Shown one piece after another: positions 34,901 to 45,178 of a DNA stretch of 64,000 nt. Both the position numbers and the translations under genes were made by a program. Origin of the DNA: Ascaris suum (lineage: Eukaryota; Nematoda; Chromadorea; Rhabditida; Ascarididae); NCBI GenBank assembly GCA_013433145.1, contig CM024175.1, forward strand, positions 5,874,516-5,938,515, read 5' to 3'. The notes beneath the pieces are model-generated. The model was given only the letters and a program-made list of their open reading frames with translations, searched no databases and was not told the origin of the DNA. How positions within the stretch are numbered: position 1 is the stretch's first letter; each line of letters starts with the position of its first letter.

Positions 34901-37900
34901 AATTTGTTACACAAAGATGCGTGTCCATAGGACAACAATACGGAGATCCAATTCAACTGCTTTAAAATTCACATTCCAATTTGCACCTCTGTGGGATTCT
35001 CGCCCAATACAGCTGATAAACTCCAAGGGGAATACAAAATTTCGGAAGAATGACTGATTCAACGGTGAAATAAACATCGTTAAAGTGAGAGCTCACTAAT
35101 GCACAAAATGTGGATAGAAAAAGCTCAATACTAATTGCTTCGCGCATTAACGCAGTGAAACTAAGGCTTTAAAGAAAAGAGAGGCAAATTTTTCCTTCAA
35201 GACAACGTTTAAATAATTCTGTCGTTGAGTACAAACAACATCGAGCAAAGTACTGAATAAAACTCACTTTCACATTCCCGCTATTAACCAGCTAAAACAT
35301 GTTCAATAGGAAAGTTTCTTTTCTCAGGTATGCGGAACTCGAAACATCGAAGGGAGTTTCTTCGTTCGGTAGCTAGCAAAAGTGGAAGATGCTCAACCGG
35401 AATGCATATGGGCGATAGCCTCCGCTGCATCCATTGTCGTCTGTATCGCAGTCGATCAATTCCTGCTCAGAAAGAGAAATAAGGGGATTCTTTGCAATTG
35501 CGTTCATTGACTCCACAACTCCGATCGCAGCAAACGCCCAACAAGAACCACAGCGTTCTGAATCCATTACCGTTTAAACCTTATTTGCTTTCGATTGGCA
35601 AAATTCATTATCGTTGTGGTCTTTGTGCCGAACTGTTCTTTTTCTAACATGCACATCCCTATGATTGTTTGCGTGTGCAGTTACGAAGTCACTAGAGCGA
35701 CGAACAGTAGTAAAAACGGTGGAATACAAGTTCGTTAAGGTTTCAAGCTCCAAGAACCGTCCCATCCTTCAATTTATCACTGGCCTCTGAAGTTTCCTCT
35801 TGCTCAAAATCCAGCTTCAAATCGTACCAGAGATTGAAGATTTGGTGCCGCGATGTTTACTCCAGTAAATCAACTACACTTTGCAAACCGAGGTTGCGCC
35901 CTGTCCTGTATCGATCACATCAGTCAACCTCTTCACAGCTAAATTCGCCGTAATAGCATTAATTACAAGCATTTTCATTTTTGGAATGGTCTGTCTGGCT
36001 ACACCACATCATGTCACATATGTTCAATGCTATTTCTGGAAAAAATTTCAGATCTTCATACTGTTCTTTCATTGCAGTAGTGGAAAGGAAACTCAGCTCA
36101 GGACGTAAGTCAGGAAGAGTTCTTTATACAGTATAGAAACAATGCCGTCATGTTTATAACGTTCCTCGGAGTGTTTTGCATACGCCTTTTTAACGCTGAA
36201 TTATACTGTAAAGAATGGTTGATTGCGGGTGCTGCAGTCGGGATTTTCAAGCTTCTTGTTTCTTTTCTCTTCGATGTATGCAAAAAACTTCTGAGATCAT
36301 TCATTTCTCATCGTAGTAATAGAGGTTGATTAAAGACCTTGCATCCTATGAGTGAAAAGCTGAAATGCTTTGCGTGATTTCTGTCGACGATGAGAGCGAA
36401 AATGAAAAGTGTGCGATTCGATAACTGAAAGTGAAATGAAATCCTTACAACTACTCACGAAGATGACTTCATTTTCATGTAGAAGACTTATAATTGCCAT
36501 ATTTGTATACGAAAGGCTCACTTTCCGCAGTTATGATTAAATGTTCTTTGAGATGAGAAAAGAAGCGAAGCGTAAATTGCAAAGTGAAACTTGCAAAAAA
36601 AGAGCGCATTTTTTTTTTGTTAGCAAATTACGTGCAATTTTCTCCAATCAATTCATAAGGTTAGTCTCGGTTCGGAGAGATTCAAAACCAATAAGAAAAT
36701 GACTATGCACAACCAATAAGAACCAATAAGACAAAACCAATAAGAAAATGTTTTCCGGCAAGATCGATGGTTATGCACAAATAATCACCAGAAAAAAATA
36801 ATCTCTGTCTTTCACATCCGACAGATTGTTAAGCAAAATTGACTATATATACTAAGAGGCATTTTTAAATATCAGCAATCATCTAGAGGATAGTCGTGGC
36901 AGAAACTGAACGAGATCGCCTTCTTGTTGAAGGAAAGTGTTCTCAACAAATTCGTTATTCGAGGGTCGAAACTACCCAAAAAGCAAATGGTGCGTGAATA
37001 TAAATGCAAAATTTTTCAGCCGCCTACACTCGATGCTCTACTTTAGTGTGGCCTGTGATGCTGCAAAACAGCCTGCAACGTCACTCGAAGTATTCAAGTA
37101 TTCCCTTAACCGCCATTGACAGACTGATTTACTGAGGGATATGTTGCATCCTGCGAAAAATACGTGCCCAAGTGAATAATGCAAAGAAAGCTTTATGTTC
37201 ACCTTTGCAACGTTCTTACAAAGGCGTACTATATTGACTCCTAATACGCATATTCTACGTCCATGTGTGCGGATGCATACATACTTATTTATGTATCTGC
37301 TTCAGCTCCCGATCCGCAGAAGTTGCAACATGGAAATACATCAAACTGCGGGATAATTTCTTTTCGCACTTTCAGTCCCACTGGTCATCTTCCAGGTGAA
37401 ATACTGGTAACTATGAGAATAGCCCGAAGTTTTGCATGCTGATCTCCTGGTTAACTGACCTTTCGCCACTGCTTTTGATAGTTAAGCGAACGGTTCGCTC
37501 ACAGCTTGAAAATAGCAAATCTCCTGCAACATCAACCTCTACGATATTCTCTCTCCGATGAATTTAGGTTTCATTGATGTTTCTCTGAGTAAACGAATAG
37601 CAGTTTCATTTATTTTCTACACTGACTTAATAAATGATATGCCTGATAGACAATAGCAGTAATTTTCAACTGTTCATATAGAACGAGTGTCAGACAATCA
37701 TCTACTAATACTAAATGAATACCCTGGTCTTTAATATCGGTGACGACGCTTTTGGTACGCCAATCGAAGGCATCTGGCCTGTCGAAAACTTCATCAGACT
37801 CATCTTGATCATCATCAAGTGTGATTTCACTGCCAACTTCATTGGCTGCCCAATCTTCGCAAGTCATCTGAATTTATTTCATGGCAGTTAGAGGAAGCAT

Positions 37901-40009
37901 CAAATATTAAATGTCTTCGAAAGACGGTTTTCTTCAGATCCTTCCCTTTCATCTCTTGCAAGAAGTTCCTCAATTAAGAGTATCGTCGTTTGGTTAACAC
38001 CCCTCAGCTGGCTGATCATGCATTTTGAACCCACAAATTTCTCTCATATTCCGCCGAAATTTTCACAACAGCGCTTTTCTAAGCAATTGAGCAGAAGTAG
38101 CCAGCCATCTGTAAAGGACACAGATTTGTTACTCACCGATTTCATTTCCGCTTCCGACCAGTCAGTGAATCGAGTGATTCCAAAGACGACGTTATCTCTG
38201 CCTTTCTGGGCTTTCTTAATAAATTTCATATTTCTCACAAAATTTCGGAATCGGAGCCGTGTTTCATCATTGCTGCTGTACTGCCTGTCATACCTGAAAG
38301 TGGAAATGCGAAGATCTCTCACCCTTTGCGTCATTCTATGCAGATTACTGCTAGTTATTCTGAGGAGAGGACCTCCAAGCGTTGGCGCGAAGTTTCCCTG
38401 ACAAGGTCGGCCGGCGCTTGATAGAATGGGTTGAAGTTGCGTAATATTTGGCACCTTTAATGCGTTTTACTCATATCTAAAGCCGTTCTTCGTACCAAGC
38501 CGAAGAAAGGGGTGAAGGGATGAACAAGTTGTATTCAGCACACCACACAACTAGCGATGTTTCGTTTTTGCATGAAAGAAGCAGTGAAGAGGAAAAGCCT
38601 CATCATGACAGCCTGAAAAGTGCGAATCGATGTCGTCAAGAGGATGTCAGAAAAAGCAATGTACAGTTCATTGATCTGGAGCAGGCAAAATCCTCATAAT
38701 TCCATAGACGAGGTGGCGTAGCCGTACTCGTGAATGTTGCTGAAACTTGTGCTATACTCAGATAGTTGCAGACTGCTATCGATAGACAGAGGCCAAACTT
38801 TTCGTTTGGCCTCTGTCTATCAATCATCTGATAGTTGCATGCCCGATTCTGCAGAATATCTTGACGGCATTTCCGTGTTGTGCAAAGTGGATCTGCAAAA
38901 CGGGTAGGGAGTGAACTAAATTTCAGTTTTTCAGTTGTGAAAAGCTTTGTTACATCAAGGCGCTTTGCTGGAAAATTCTCCCAAAAGGGACATGACGTCA
39001 CCCAATATCGCCTATCACAAATATTTCAGCTTTCTCCCTTCACGTAATCGACATGCACATCAACCCCAGCTGGCCAAAAAATATTGCAGCACAAACGATA
39101 CTCTGCAGAGTTTTCAGTTTCCTTTTGCACAAGTTTGGAATCTTCTTTCAATATCTCCAAGCTACTCATTTCCGTACCTTTAAGCTGTAGCTTAATCGTT
39201 GCGACCAACACATTGGTGTTGCTCTTACGCACTCATTGCCTACTCACCTAAATCGTAGATTTGTGGAGGTTTCGATCCTTCTTGCTGTTCATGTTCACGC
39301 ACTTTTGTGAGTTTTCGTAGATCGGAATGATGGAACAGAATGAAATAAAAATGAAAGAAGAAATATCTCGCTCCGGCTCTTCAACTCACCGGGAATTTAA
39401 TTGTATGCATTTAAAAATCCAAAAACCTTGCACGCATTTTGCTTCATTCGAACTTCCATTCAACGGGATCTGAGAAAAACGAAGTTTTTGATGGGAAATT
39501 AGTGCCGATGGTCGAATCATTTGAAGAACTAATGCGCTGCCGCTCTTTTTTTCTTTTTTTGGCATCTTTCGAAAGTACTCGAATTTGTGAGTGAAACGCA
39601 AAAGCGCATATCTTGCTGCGTTGTTTAGCAGGCTTCCTACTTTTCTTAAGGAGATACTTACTCTTGCATAAACTTAACGAAAGAGTCAATATATATTGGG
39701 TAGTCGTTTGAAAGTTCACCCATATCAGCGAGTATAGTCTCGAGTGAACCAGCGGATGGGTCGGAGCTGAGGAACTCCCTGGCAATAAGCATTGTTGCGC
39801 ATCCAACCAGAAGGAAGAGAAGAATAGAAATAGTGATCCCTTTTCGCGATAAGTGCGTTAATTTATTTCGCCTGAAACTGGGTTGTCACAATTTCCGGCA
39901 CTGAGACTTTCCGTTGTGTCGCCAACTTCTGGCCAAAAAAAAATTTAGCGCTGTGCTCACACCTAGCACTATCACTGGACGTACTGATATCATTTGTTAG
40001 AACCTGCAT
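31977..40009 (-). CDS. Cathepsin F-like cysteine protease (MEROPS C1A) with N-terminal membrane anchor
   Basis: A papain-family protease that cleaves peptide bonds in acidic compartments or outside the cell. Eight exons: 40009-39963, 39871-39662, 38293-38137, 37867-37723, 35557-35398, 34742-34570, 32673-32508, 32061-31977. Every splice phase agrees, giving 380 residues. Residues 1-27 are a basic cytoplasmic-type tail, 28-46 a hydrophobic anchor ([19 protein letters not shown]). The I29 inhibitor prodomain has E96, R100, F104, N107, I111, Q115, the ERFN..Q spacing of cathepsin F/W, and GITRFTD at 124-130. A very acidic linker (about 149-166) precedes the mature domain, which starts near 167. 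The oxyanion Gln 186, catalytic Cys 192 (CGSCWAF), GCSGG, catalytic His 328 ([11 protein letters not shown]) and Asn 348 (NSWGKKWG) are all present, as are sequons at N266 and N300. The usual DQG before the active-site Cys is DQE. The start is supported by an acceptor (gttaacag) four bases before the ATG. Assignment is firm; topology is inferred. Confidence 0.93.
35853..36329 (+). CDS. Small three-helix membrane protein nested in a protease intron
   Basis: This gene lies on the opposite strand inside the fourth intron (35558-37722) of the cathepsin gene. Exon 1 (35853-35892, [13 protein letters not shown]) joins exon 2 at 35939 across a 46-nt intron with a good acceptor (ctcttcacag). Exon 2 carries helix 1 ([19 protein letters not shown]). 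A second short intron of about 60-80 nt ends near 36080; its donor is not certain (36013 or 36022 are options). Exon 3 (36081-36329) gives [15 protein letters not shown], helix 2 ([17 protein letters not shown]), helix 3 ([20 protein letters not shown]) and a basic tail ending SNRG. The product is about 120 residues. The family is unknown. The tiny introns contrast with the long ones elsewhere in the window. Confidence 0.5.
36684..36750. repeat. Short clustered repeats of aaccaataag
   Basis: Four copies of the 10-mer occur, at 36686, 36711, 36721 and 36735. The longer unit aaaaccaataagaaaatg is present at both ends (36684-36701 and 36733-36750). Confidence 0.8.
36937..37119 (+). mobile_element. 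Decayed LINE (CR1/Jockey-like) ORF2 3' end, fragment 1
   Basis: The plus-strand frame ends with [37 protein letters not shown] and LNRH before a stop. The FF-x-R...L...ATS...FK..L spacing matches the C-terminal tail of non-LTR retrotransposon polyproteins (R-x-x-FF-x-R...WN-x-LP...s-x-x-x-F). The Trp of the usual WNSLP is lost. It lies in intron 4 of the cathepsin gene, antisense to it. The call rests on motif spacing only. Confidence 0.4.
38781..38821. repeat. Perfect short hairpin (18 bp arms) flanked by direct repeats
   Basis: The arms 38781-38798 (gatagacagaggccaaac) and 38804-38821 are exact inverted copies with a 5-nt loop (ttttc). The 10-mer gatagttgca occurs just before (38761-38770) and just after (38830-38839), so the hairpin is bracketed by a direct repeat. 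Confidence 0.9.
38947..39183 (+). mobile_element. Decayed LINE (CR1/Jockey-like) ORF2 3' end, fragment 2
   Basis: The frame includes [18 protein letters not shown] followed by [20 protein letters not shown] and a stop. The basic stretch, Phe-rich block and VWNLL match the C-terminal WNSLP region of LINE polyproteins. The DNA around 39073-39110 is visibly similar to 44862-44900 in fragment 3, which supports a shared repeat origin. It lies between exons 2 and 3 of the cathepsin gene, on the opposite strand. Confidence 0.45.
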
Positions 40010-40012
40010 TTT

Positions 40013-40026
40013 CCTGTTAACTGAAC
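40013..40026 (-). promoter_or_regulatory. Probable spliced-leader (trans-splice) acceptor of the protease gene
   Basis: On the minus strand gttcagttaacag ends in AG (40015-40014) only four bases before the protease ATG, with no upstream exon needed. This is the usual layout of nematode trans-splice sites. Confidence 0.45.
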
Positions 40027-41312
40027 ATGGCCTTATGGCCATAAGTCGCTTTTTTTACTGAGATTTCAGAGCAGTAAATATTTGCGGGCCCTTCGGAGAT
40101 TCGTGCGAACAAATATACGCACTAATCTCGTATCATTTATCAATACGAGTGTTTGCTTATGTTATGCTTTTAATTTGCAAGTAACAATACTACAGCGATG
40201 ATATTAGATTGATTCTTATTTTACAGCAGTTCGTTACAGAACAAAGAACCATGCATAGAAAGATCACAGTGGAAATGAGCTCTATTGAAACATGAAGATA
40301 ACAAATTCTATTTGTTGCTGGTGGCTGCTTAATACGTTCGATGGGATGACCATGATGACACGCTCATACCGTGCTAACTCCTGTGGCACGCTGATTCATC
40401 TTTTTCACTGCTACTGCAACCGAAGTAGTTGCAAGGTTTGAGGCGAAATAAGTTGTACTGGTGAACGAATCTCTTCCTACCATCGCAGTTTTTTCCCCGA
40501 AATCGGGGACACATGCAAGACTTAAAGTGAGAAAAACAACTCTTGCAAATAAAAAACAGTTAAATAGATGACTCAAGCGGCTCACGTAAGGAGGCAACGT
40601 ACAGCCATGATGCTGCAACCATAGTGAGGATGACACACATCGTTGTCAGCTGATTTCGTTACGGCAAGCAGTGGTTTATAATCCCTCATCACACCTGCAA
40701 CTTTGAAACAGCGTATTGGTGTTATTGCACTCCACCAAAGAAAATCTCCAGGACGATAATTTTCCAGGGTCCTAAAGGGATGCATTGGATGATAAGGGAC
40801 TCCGAGACCTATATTAAGTTACACCAGCAGCGCCTCATATCCTAAATTTATGGAAGAATACAAAGTTGTTAAGGGCATGGATGAGGTGGTACAACCGAGG
40901 ACGGCCATTCATGTTTTCGGTTATGCTTAAAATCGCCTTATCAGAAAAGGCATTCCGTCCGCGGTGAAAAGACATATCGTTTCGTATGCAAACCGCCATT
41001 TTACAAAATATTAGTATTTAAATTTGAAGCGATCGGGTATATCATAATTAGCCGTACAGTTTTCTTTGCATTCTGGCTTATGTCAACTCACATCAGTTCT
41101 TCAAGTCATTAGGCATCAAATGCTAATTTCAACTTCTATCAGTTGCATTCTAAACGAATATATTCATCTTTTCGCTTTCCGATTGATACAAACAATAGGC
41201 TGAATGAATATAATATTTACTACCCCAAAGATGAAACCCTCAGCATCGCTGCTAGCACTTCTTTTGCAAAGCGAGAGCTGCAAGAACCACACAAGAAACG
41301 ATCCCATATTTG
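40027..41312. other. 5' flank of the protease gene; no other gene seen
   Basis: The promoter of the minus-strand protease would lie here. A strong acceptor (attttacag at about 40225) and short frames exist but no coherent gene emerges. Confidence 0.4.
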
Positions 41313-41507
41313 ATGTTGCGTTTTCTACTTTATTCGAGCATAATTGTGGCGTTTGTGATGGAGTTCAATAATGACTTCAACGAGCCACTGCGGCATCATA
41401 TGTCGTTGTCTCGCCAAAACTCTTCTTCTTACGAAAAGCTACCTATTGCGGTTCATGGGACATTAACTTTTTTGAACCTGGAAATCTCGAAATTATGCCG
41501 CAAGTAG
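41313..41507 (+). CDS. Candidate small secreted peptide
   Basis: A 64-codon frame from ATG starts with a signal-peptide-like sequence (MLRFLLYSSIIVAFVMEF). A hydrophilic Asn/His/Ser region follows, and the frame ends SKLCRK before TAG. It has one Cys and no recognisable peptide-hormone processing sites. It could be a whole small gene or chance. Confidence 0.25.
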   Translation: MLRFLLYSSIIVAFVMEFNNDFNEPLRHHMSLSRQNSSSYEKLPIAVHGTLTFLNLEISKLCRK

Positions 41508-42060
41508 CAACATCTTAAGCAAGCAACACTCCAAACGACTGCTCAAATAAGTGCTCTTTAAACGAAGAATATCTCATTTACAATATAGGCAAAAAGCACA
41601 AGTGGCATTTTGCTTGAAATTAGTTGCCGTAAAAGCGGTGAACAAAAACTTTTACGCCAAATTTCCATATGTCATTATGTAGACATATGGACAACTTTAT
41701 GCGTATAAATAATACTGAACCAATGAATATTCTCACCTGTAAAACCAGTATTGCTCATCTATAAAAACTGGATCACACAACTCCCTCATTTAACATTTAT
41801 CGCCTGGTTTATAATGGAATGTTGGAAGGATTTCTTCCAGAGGCTGTGTTCTATGCACCATCAGAATATCGATGCTTGCGCAATGACCAAGGAAAGCAAG
41901 CTTCGAGAAAGACAAATATTAAGCAAAGAAAAGCTCAAATACACTTATTGAAGGGGAATTTGATGCGTTCAATGACGATGAATTTAAAGACGTATGTGAT
42001 TGGTGACGTATAAGTTTGCTGTGCTAAACAAGTGATAAGAAAGTAATTCGCGTCTAACGA

Positions 42061-42502
42061 CTAATCGTTCGAGCAACCCATTGTTCCCCATAGACTTTTT
42101 TGCTTACTAATAAAAACGTATTTTCTAAACGCCATGCAAATTCTTCCATCAAAAGGTGCAGTAAAAATTTTTCCCTTTATAAAAGCATTGCAAAAACTTT
42201 GAGAGTTTCTATCATGTGCAATACACTTCTTCCATTTCAGTGAGACGTTAATTGATTCTTGATCACCTGAGATAGATTCACAATAACAGCAAATGAACAG
42301 TATAAGAGAGATCAAAAAGTGACCGAATTTCGAATTCGGAATTAAATCGCTTTCAGAATTCAGAAATATCGACTAATTTATATGTTGCTAAAATGCGAGG
42401 AAACTTCTTTATAACAGTGTGGTAAAAACGTTCGCCGCAAGTGAAGTTGTGTGGGAATACCGAAATCTGTGGTGTTTCAAATGTTGAAACGATTGGAACA
42501 AC
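42061..42502 (-). CDS. Secreted-type Cys-containing protein, last two exons (tentative)
   Basis: The terminal exon (42266-42061) follows a good acceptor (gaatctatctcag) and encodes 67 residues to TAG. Four Cys are spaced KKC, SFC, RIC and MGC, with an NVS sequon, ending CSND. A second minus-strand block (42502-42353) follows ccgctgcag and encodes VVPIVSTFETPQISV, then an HNFTC sequon/Cys and FYHTVIKKFPRIL. The donor joining the two blocks is not resolved, so linkage is by proximity and style. The pattern suggests a small extracellular disulfide domain. I do not recognise the family. Confidence 0.4.
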
Positions 42503-42544
42503 CTGCAGCGGAAATCCGGCACGATATGCTTTTTTGTATGTCAC

Positions 42545-44550
42545 TCATACGGTGAGCCAGTCTTACCAGTTAATGAAAGAATGATAAAGCACGTCGAAAA
42601 ATATTTCCACATTTGAGCTGATCAGACCGCTCGCACAAAATTAGTTCTCAGTCACAAATTGGCGTTAACCACACTTATTGTGGCAGCGCACTCCTTGCGG
42701 ATACGTATGAACGCACACGTCTGTCTGAGGAATAGTTTCAAATAAAGGCCACCGAATCTGAAGTCATGAAGTCCGAACAGGTGTAACATAACCGCACGAT
42801 CATCTTCATGTCACCGTCAAAATTGATCCATCAACTTTCAACTTTGACAGCGATTCTTTTGATAGGCGCTAATGGAAAGATCGACCGCAGACAGATTCGT
42901 GCCCATGACTTTCCGATTCTCCGGCACATGCTGTACCAAGGGTTAGAGTGGATGCTTTCATTGTTTTTTTTTTTTTTTTTTTGCGCTTAAGAACATCAGC
43001 ACTGCTATGCACACTATGGTACAAATCTGATGAGCGTGACGCCAACGTTCAGATTAGAAGTGACATCACCTGCAACGATAGTGGACACACAGACATGATT
43101 ACGGTCTTATGTTAAAGCCAACTTTAGTCTAACCGAGACTTCGAACACATGACTACTGCTTGATGATCGCGCAACTTGAGTATCTGAAACAATTAATGTT
43201 CGCTTCAATATGTTTAAGAAGGATTCTGTTCTTTTTTTTCTTCAATCCATCTGCTGAAATTTGTGCAGGTTGTTACGCACGAGAGCAAAGTTGTATTCAC
43301 CTTATGAACCTTTGGGTGCTTTTTCGCGTTTTTATTTCCTGCAAATAACCGCTTTTATTAAGTGTTTCTTCGATAGCAGAAATAAAGTATAAGACAGCCT
43401 ACGAACTATCAACTGAAGGCAACAGAAACGTAACAGGTGAGGTCGGAAAGCTTCAGAATATCCAGCAGTCCGCTATAACCAAACCGATTAGTAATCCAAG
43501 ACGCACGATTAAAACCCGCCTAGGTTCAGAATTCGGTAGAGTCCAAACCACCGCTTCCATTCCGATGAATTTTAGCGTAAAACTGTTCCATAGGATAGAG
43601 TTGAGATAGAAAAGCAACCGAATGTATTGTTTATCCCTTAGCTGCAATCATAACCTTGTAAAAGCAATCAAAAACGGCAGATGCCGTTTAAATGTGGCTT
43701 TGAATTCGCGCTCATCGCCTGATTCACGCTCATTACTTGGTAATAATCCAACAAATGCGAGCGATCTCTCGCAGTAATGGAAAATGCTAGCGTGTCCAGT
43801 CTGGTACAGTTTGGCTGGTGCTCGGCACAGGTCTACATTGCTCTATGCTTATTTCTAGCGATTTAGTCGTGTTGAATATTTCTTTATTCTTACACATGAC
43901 GATCACTGAGTGTGACGCCGATTAGATAGCGTTATGACGCCGATTCTAGTGTTTGTTATTAGCTGATTGAGGTGATTGGTCATCCTTCAGCAGGTCATCG
44001 TTTACTCTAGGCCATAACTCCAAACCTTCGTGGCCTTAGCTGTATTGCTTCTCGGCCGAAAGCATCGGATGGGCACATACACCTGCATATACAAACGGCC
44101 TTCGCAGTGTCGCCATGGTGTGCTTGCGAATTTGAATTTGTACAAGCAGGTGAAATGCTCGTTCGGTGATGTCCTCCAAAAAAACATCCTAACCCGTCTT
44201 TTGTTCCTTGTAAACATAAACGTGTTTTTGATAATATGCTGAGTAGTCGCTGAGGTGAAAATTTATCGTTTATTTTATGAGCGTGCGGAAAGGTCTTAAC
44301 GCATTCACCAGATAGCACAGTCATGGCAGTTAAATGTTTCTCATGATAAACTTTATGCGATTTGCATTAACTTCCGATAAAAATGTTTTCTCGGGCTAGG
44401 AGGTGATGCTCTTTCTACTACGGATTGTGTTCATGACGTGACGTTCGTGTTGTGGCCAACTTAGAACTTTGTCGAACGTTGCATTGTTCCACTGTTGCTG
44501 AGAAGTCGTCTAACCTCCAACCTGTTCCCCGCATTCTGCAACAGAGATGA
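42545..44550. other. No supported gene
   Basis: A T-run of about 20 lies at 42965-42982. Short minus-strand frames near 43453-43647 contain a hydrophobic stretch but lack consistent splice signals. Confidence 0.4.
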
Positions 44551-45178
44551 TTTGATCGCTATCAAAATGCCTTCATTACTTATTGCCGACCCATTTTTGG
44601 ATGCTGTAGTACTGTAGTTATGCTCACTTTGTTTTTGGGGTTTGACTGTCTGCTCACTTTTGAGATGCGACTGTTACAGAATATCCAGAAACCCTTCACC
44701 CGTATTATTTTTCGTAAGATTGCGATAATCTATACTAATCAGTTCGTACTCTCATGACGAAAAAAACCCGACCTGAAACCAGTAGAGCGTCGTAGGCTTA
44801 AGCTTGTCATCACGCTGCCAGTAATATTTCTTTTCCCACAACGGTAGCCGACACGGGCAGCAACCTCGTTTCGCCAAGAAATGTTGCAGCGCAAACAGTG
44901 TTCTGCGCAATTTCATGTTCCGTGTCGTACGAGACCCAAAGATGCTGCGTTCCAGTGTCGTTAATCACCCACTGTTTCACCTTTCAAACTGCAACAGAAT
45001 CGCTTTATACGCCTCCCACTCAGATACAAGAATGCACATTCATTCGACCTCTTACCGTGCATTTTCTTTATTTCCTCCTTTTCTGCTGCTTTCCATCATT
45101 TGCTTTGCTGTATTTCTTGATGTCTATGTTCGCATAATTTTTGCGCATTTTTGTACTTCGGGATGTCAAAATATGTAA
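44551..45178 (+). mobile_element. Decayed LINE (CR1/Jockey-like) ORF2 3' portion, fragment 3
   Basis: Successive frames give the reverse-transcriptase C-terminal signature in order. First comes ITYCRPIFGCCSTVV (normally TYVRPILEY..SVW), then LLQNIQKPFTRIIF (normally LESVQRKFTRRIF). KPDLKPVERRRLKLVIT (normally L.L.PLE.RR...DLI) follows, and then AKKCCSANSVLRNFMF, equivalent to fragment 2. Frames are broken by shifts and stops, so the copy is inactive. Superfamily assignment is from these motif spacings. Confidence 0.5.

Noticed and set aside
38490..38572. Alternative protease start ([11 protein letters not shown]...) behind a strong acceptor
   Set aside because: No donor gives the phase needed to join exon 3, and the frame stops soon after.
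39391..39469. Exon-like minus-strand segment with strong acceptor and donor between protease exons 2 and 3
   Set aside because: Its frame hits a stop when inserted in the required phase; treated as a cryptic or pseudo exon.
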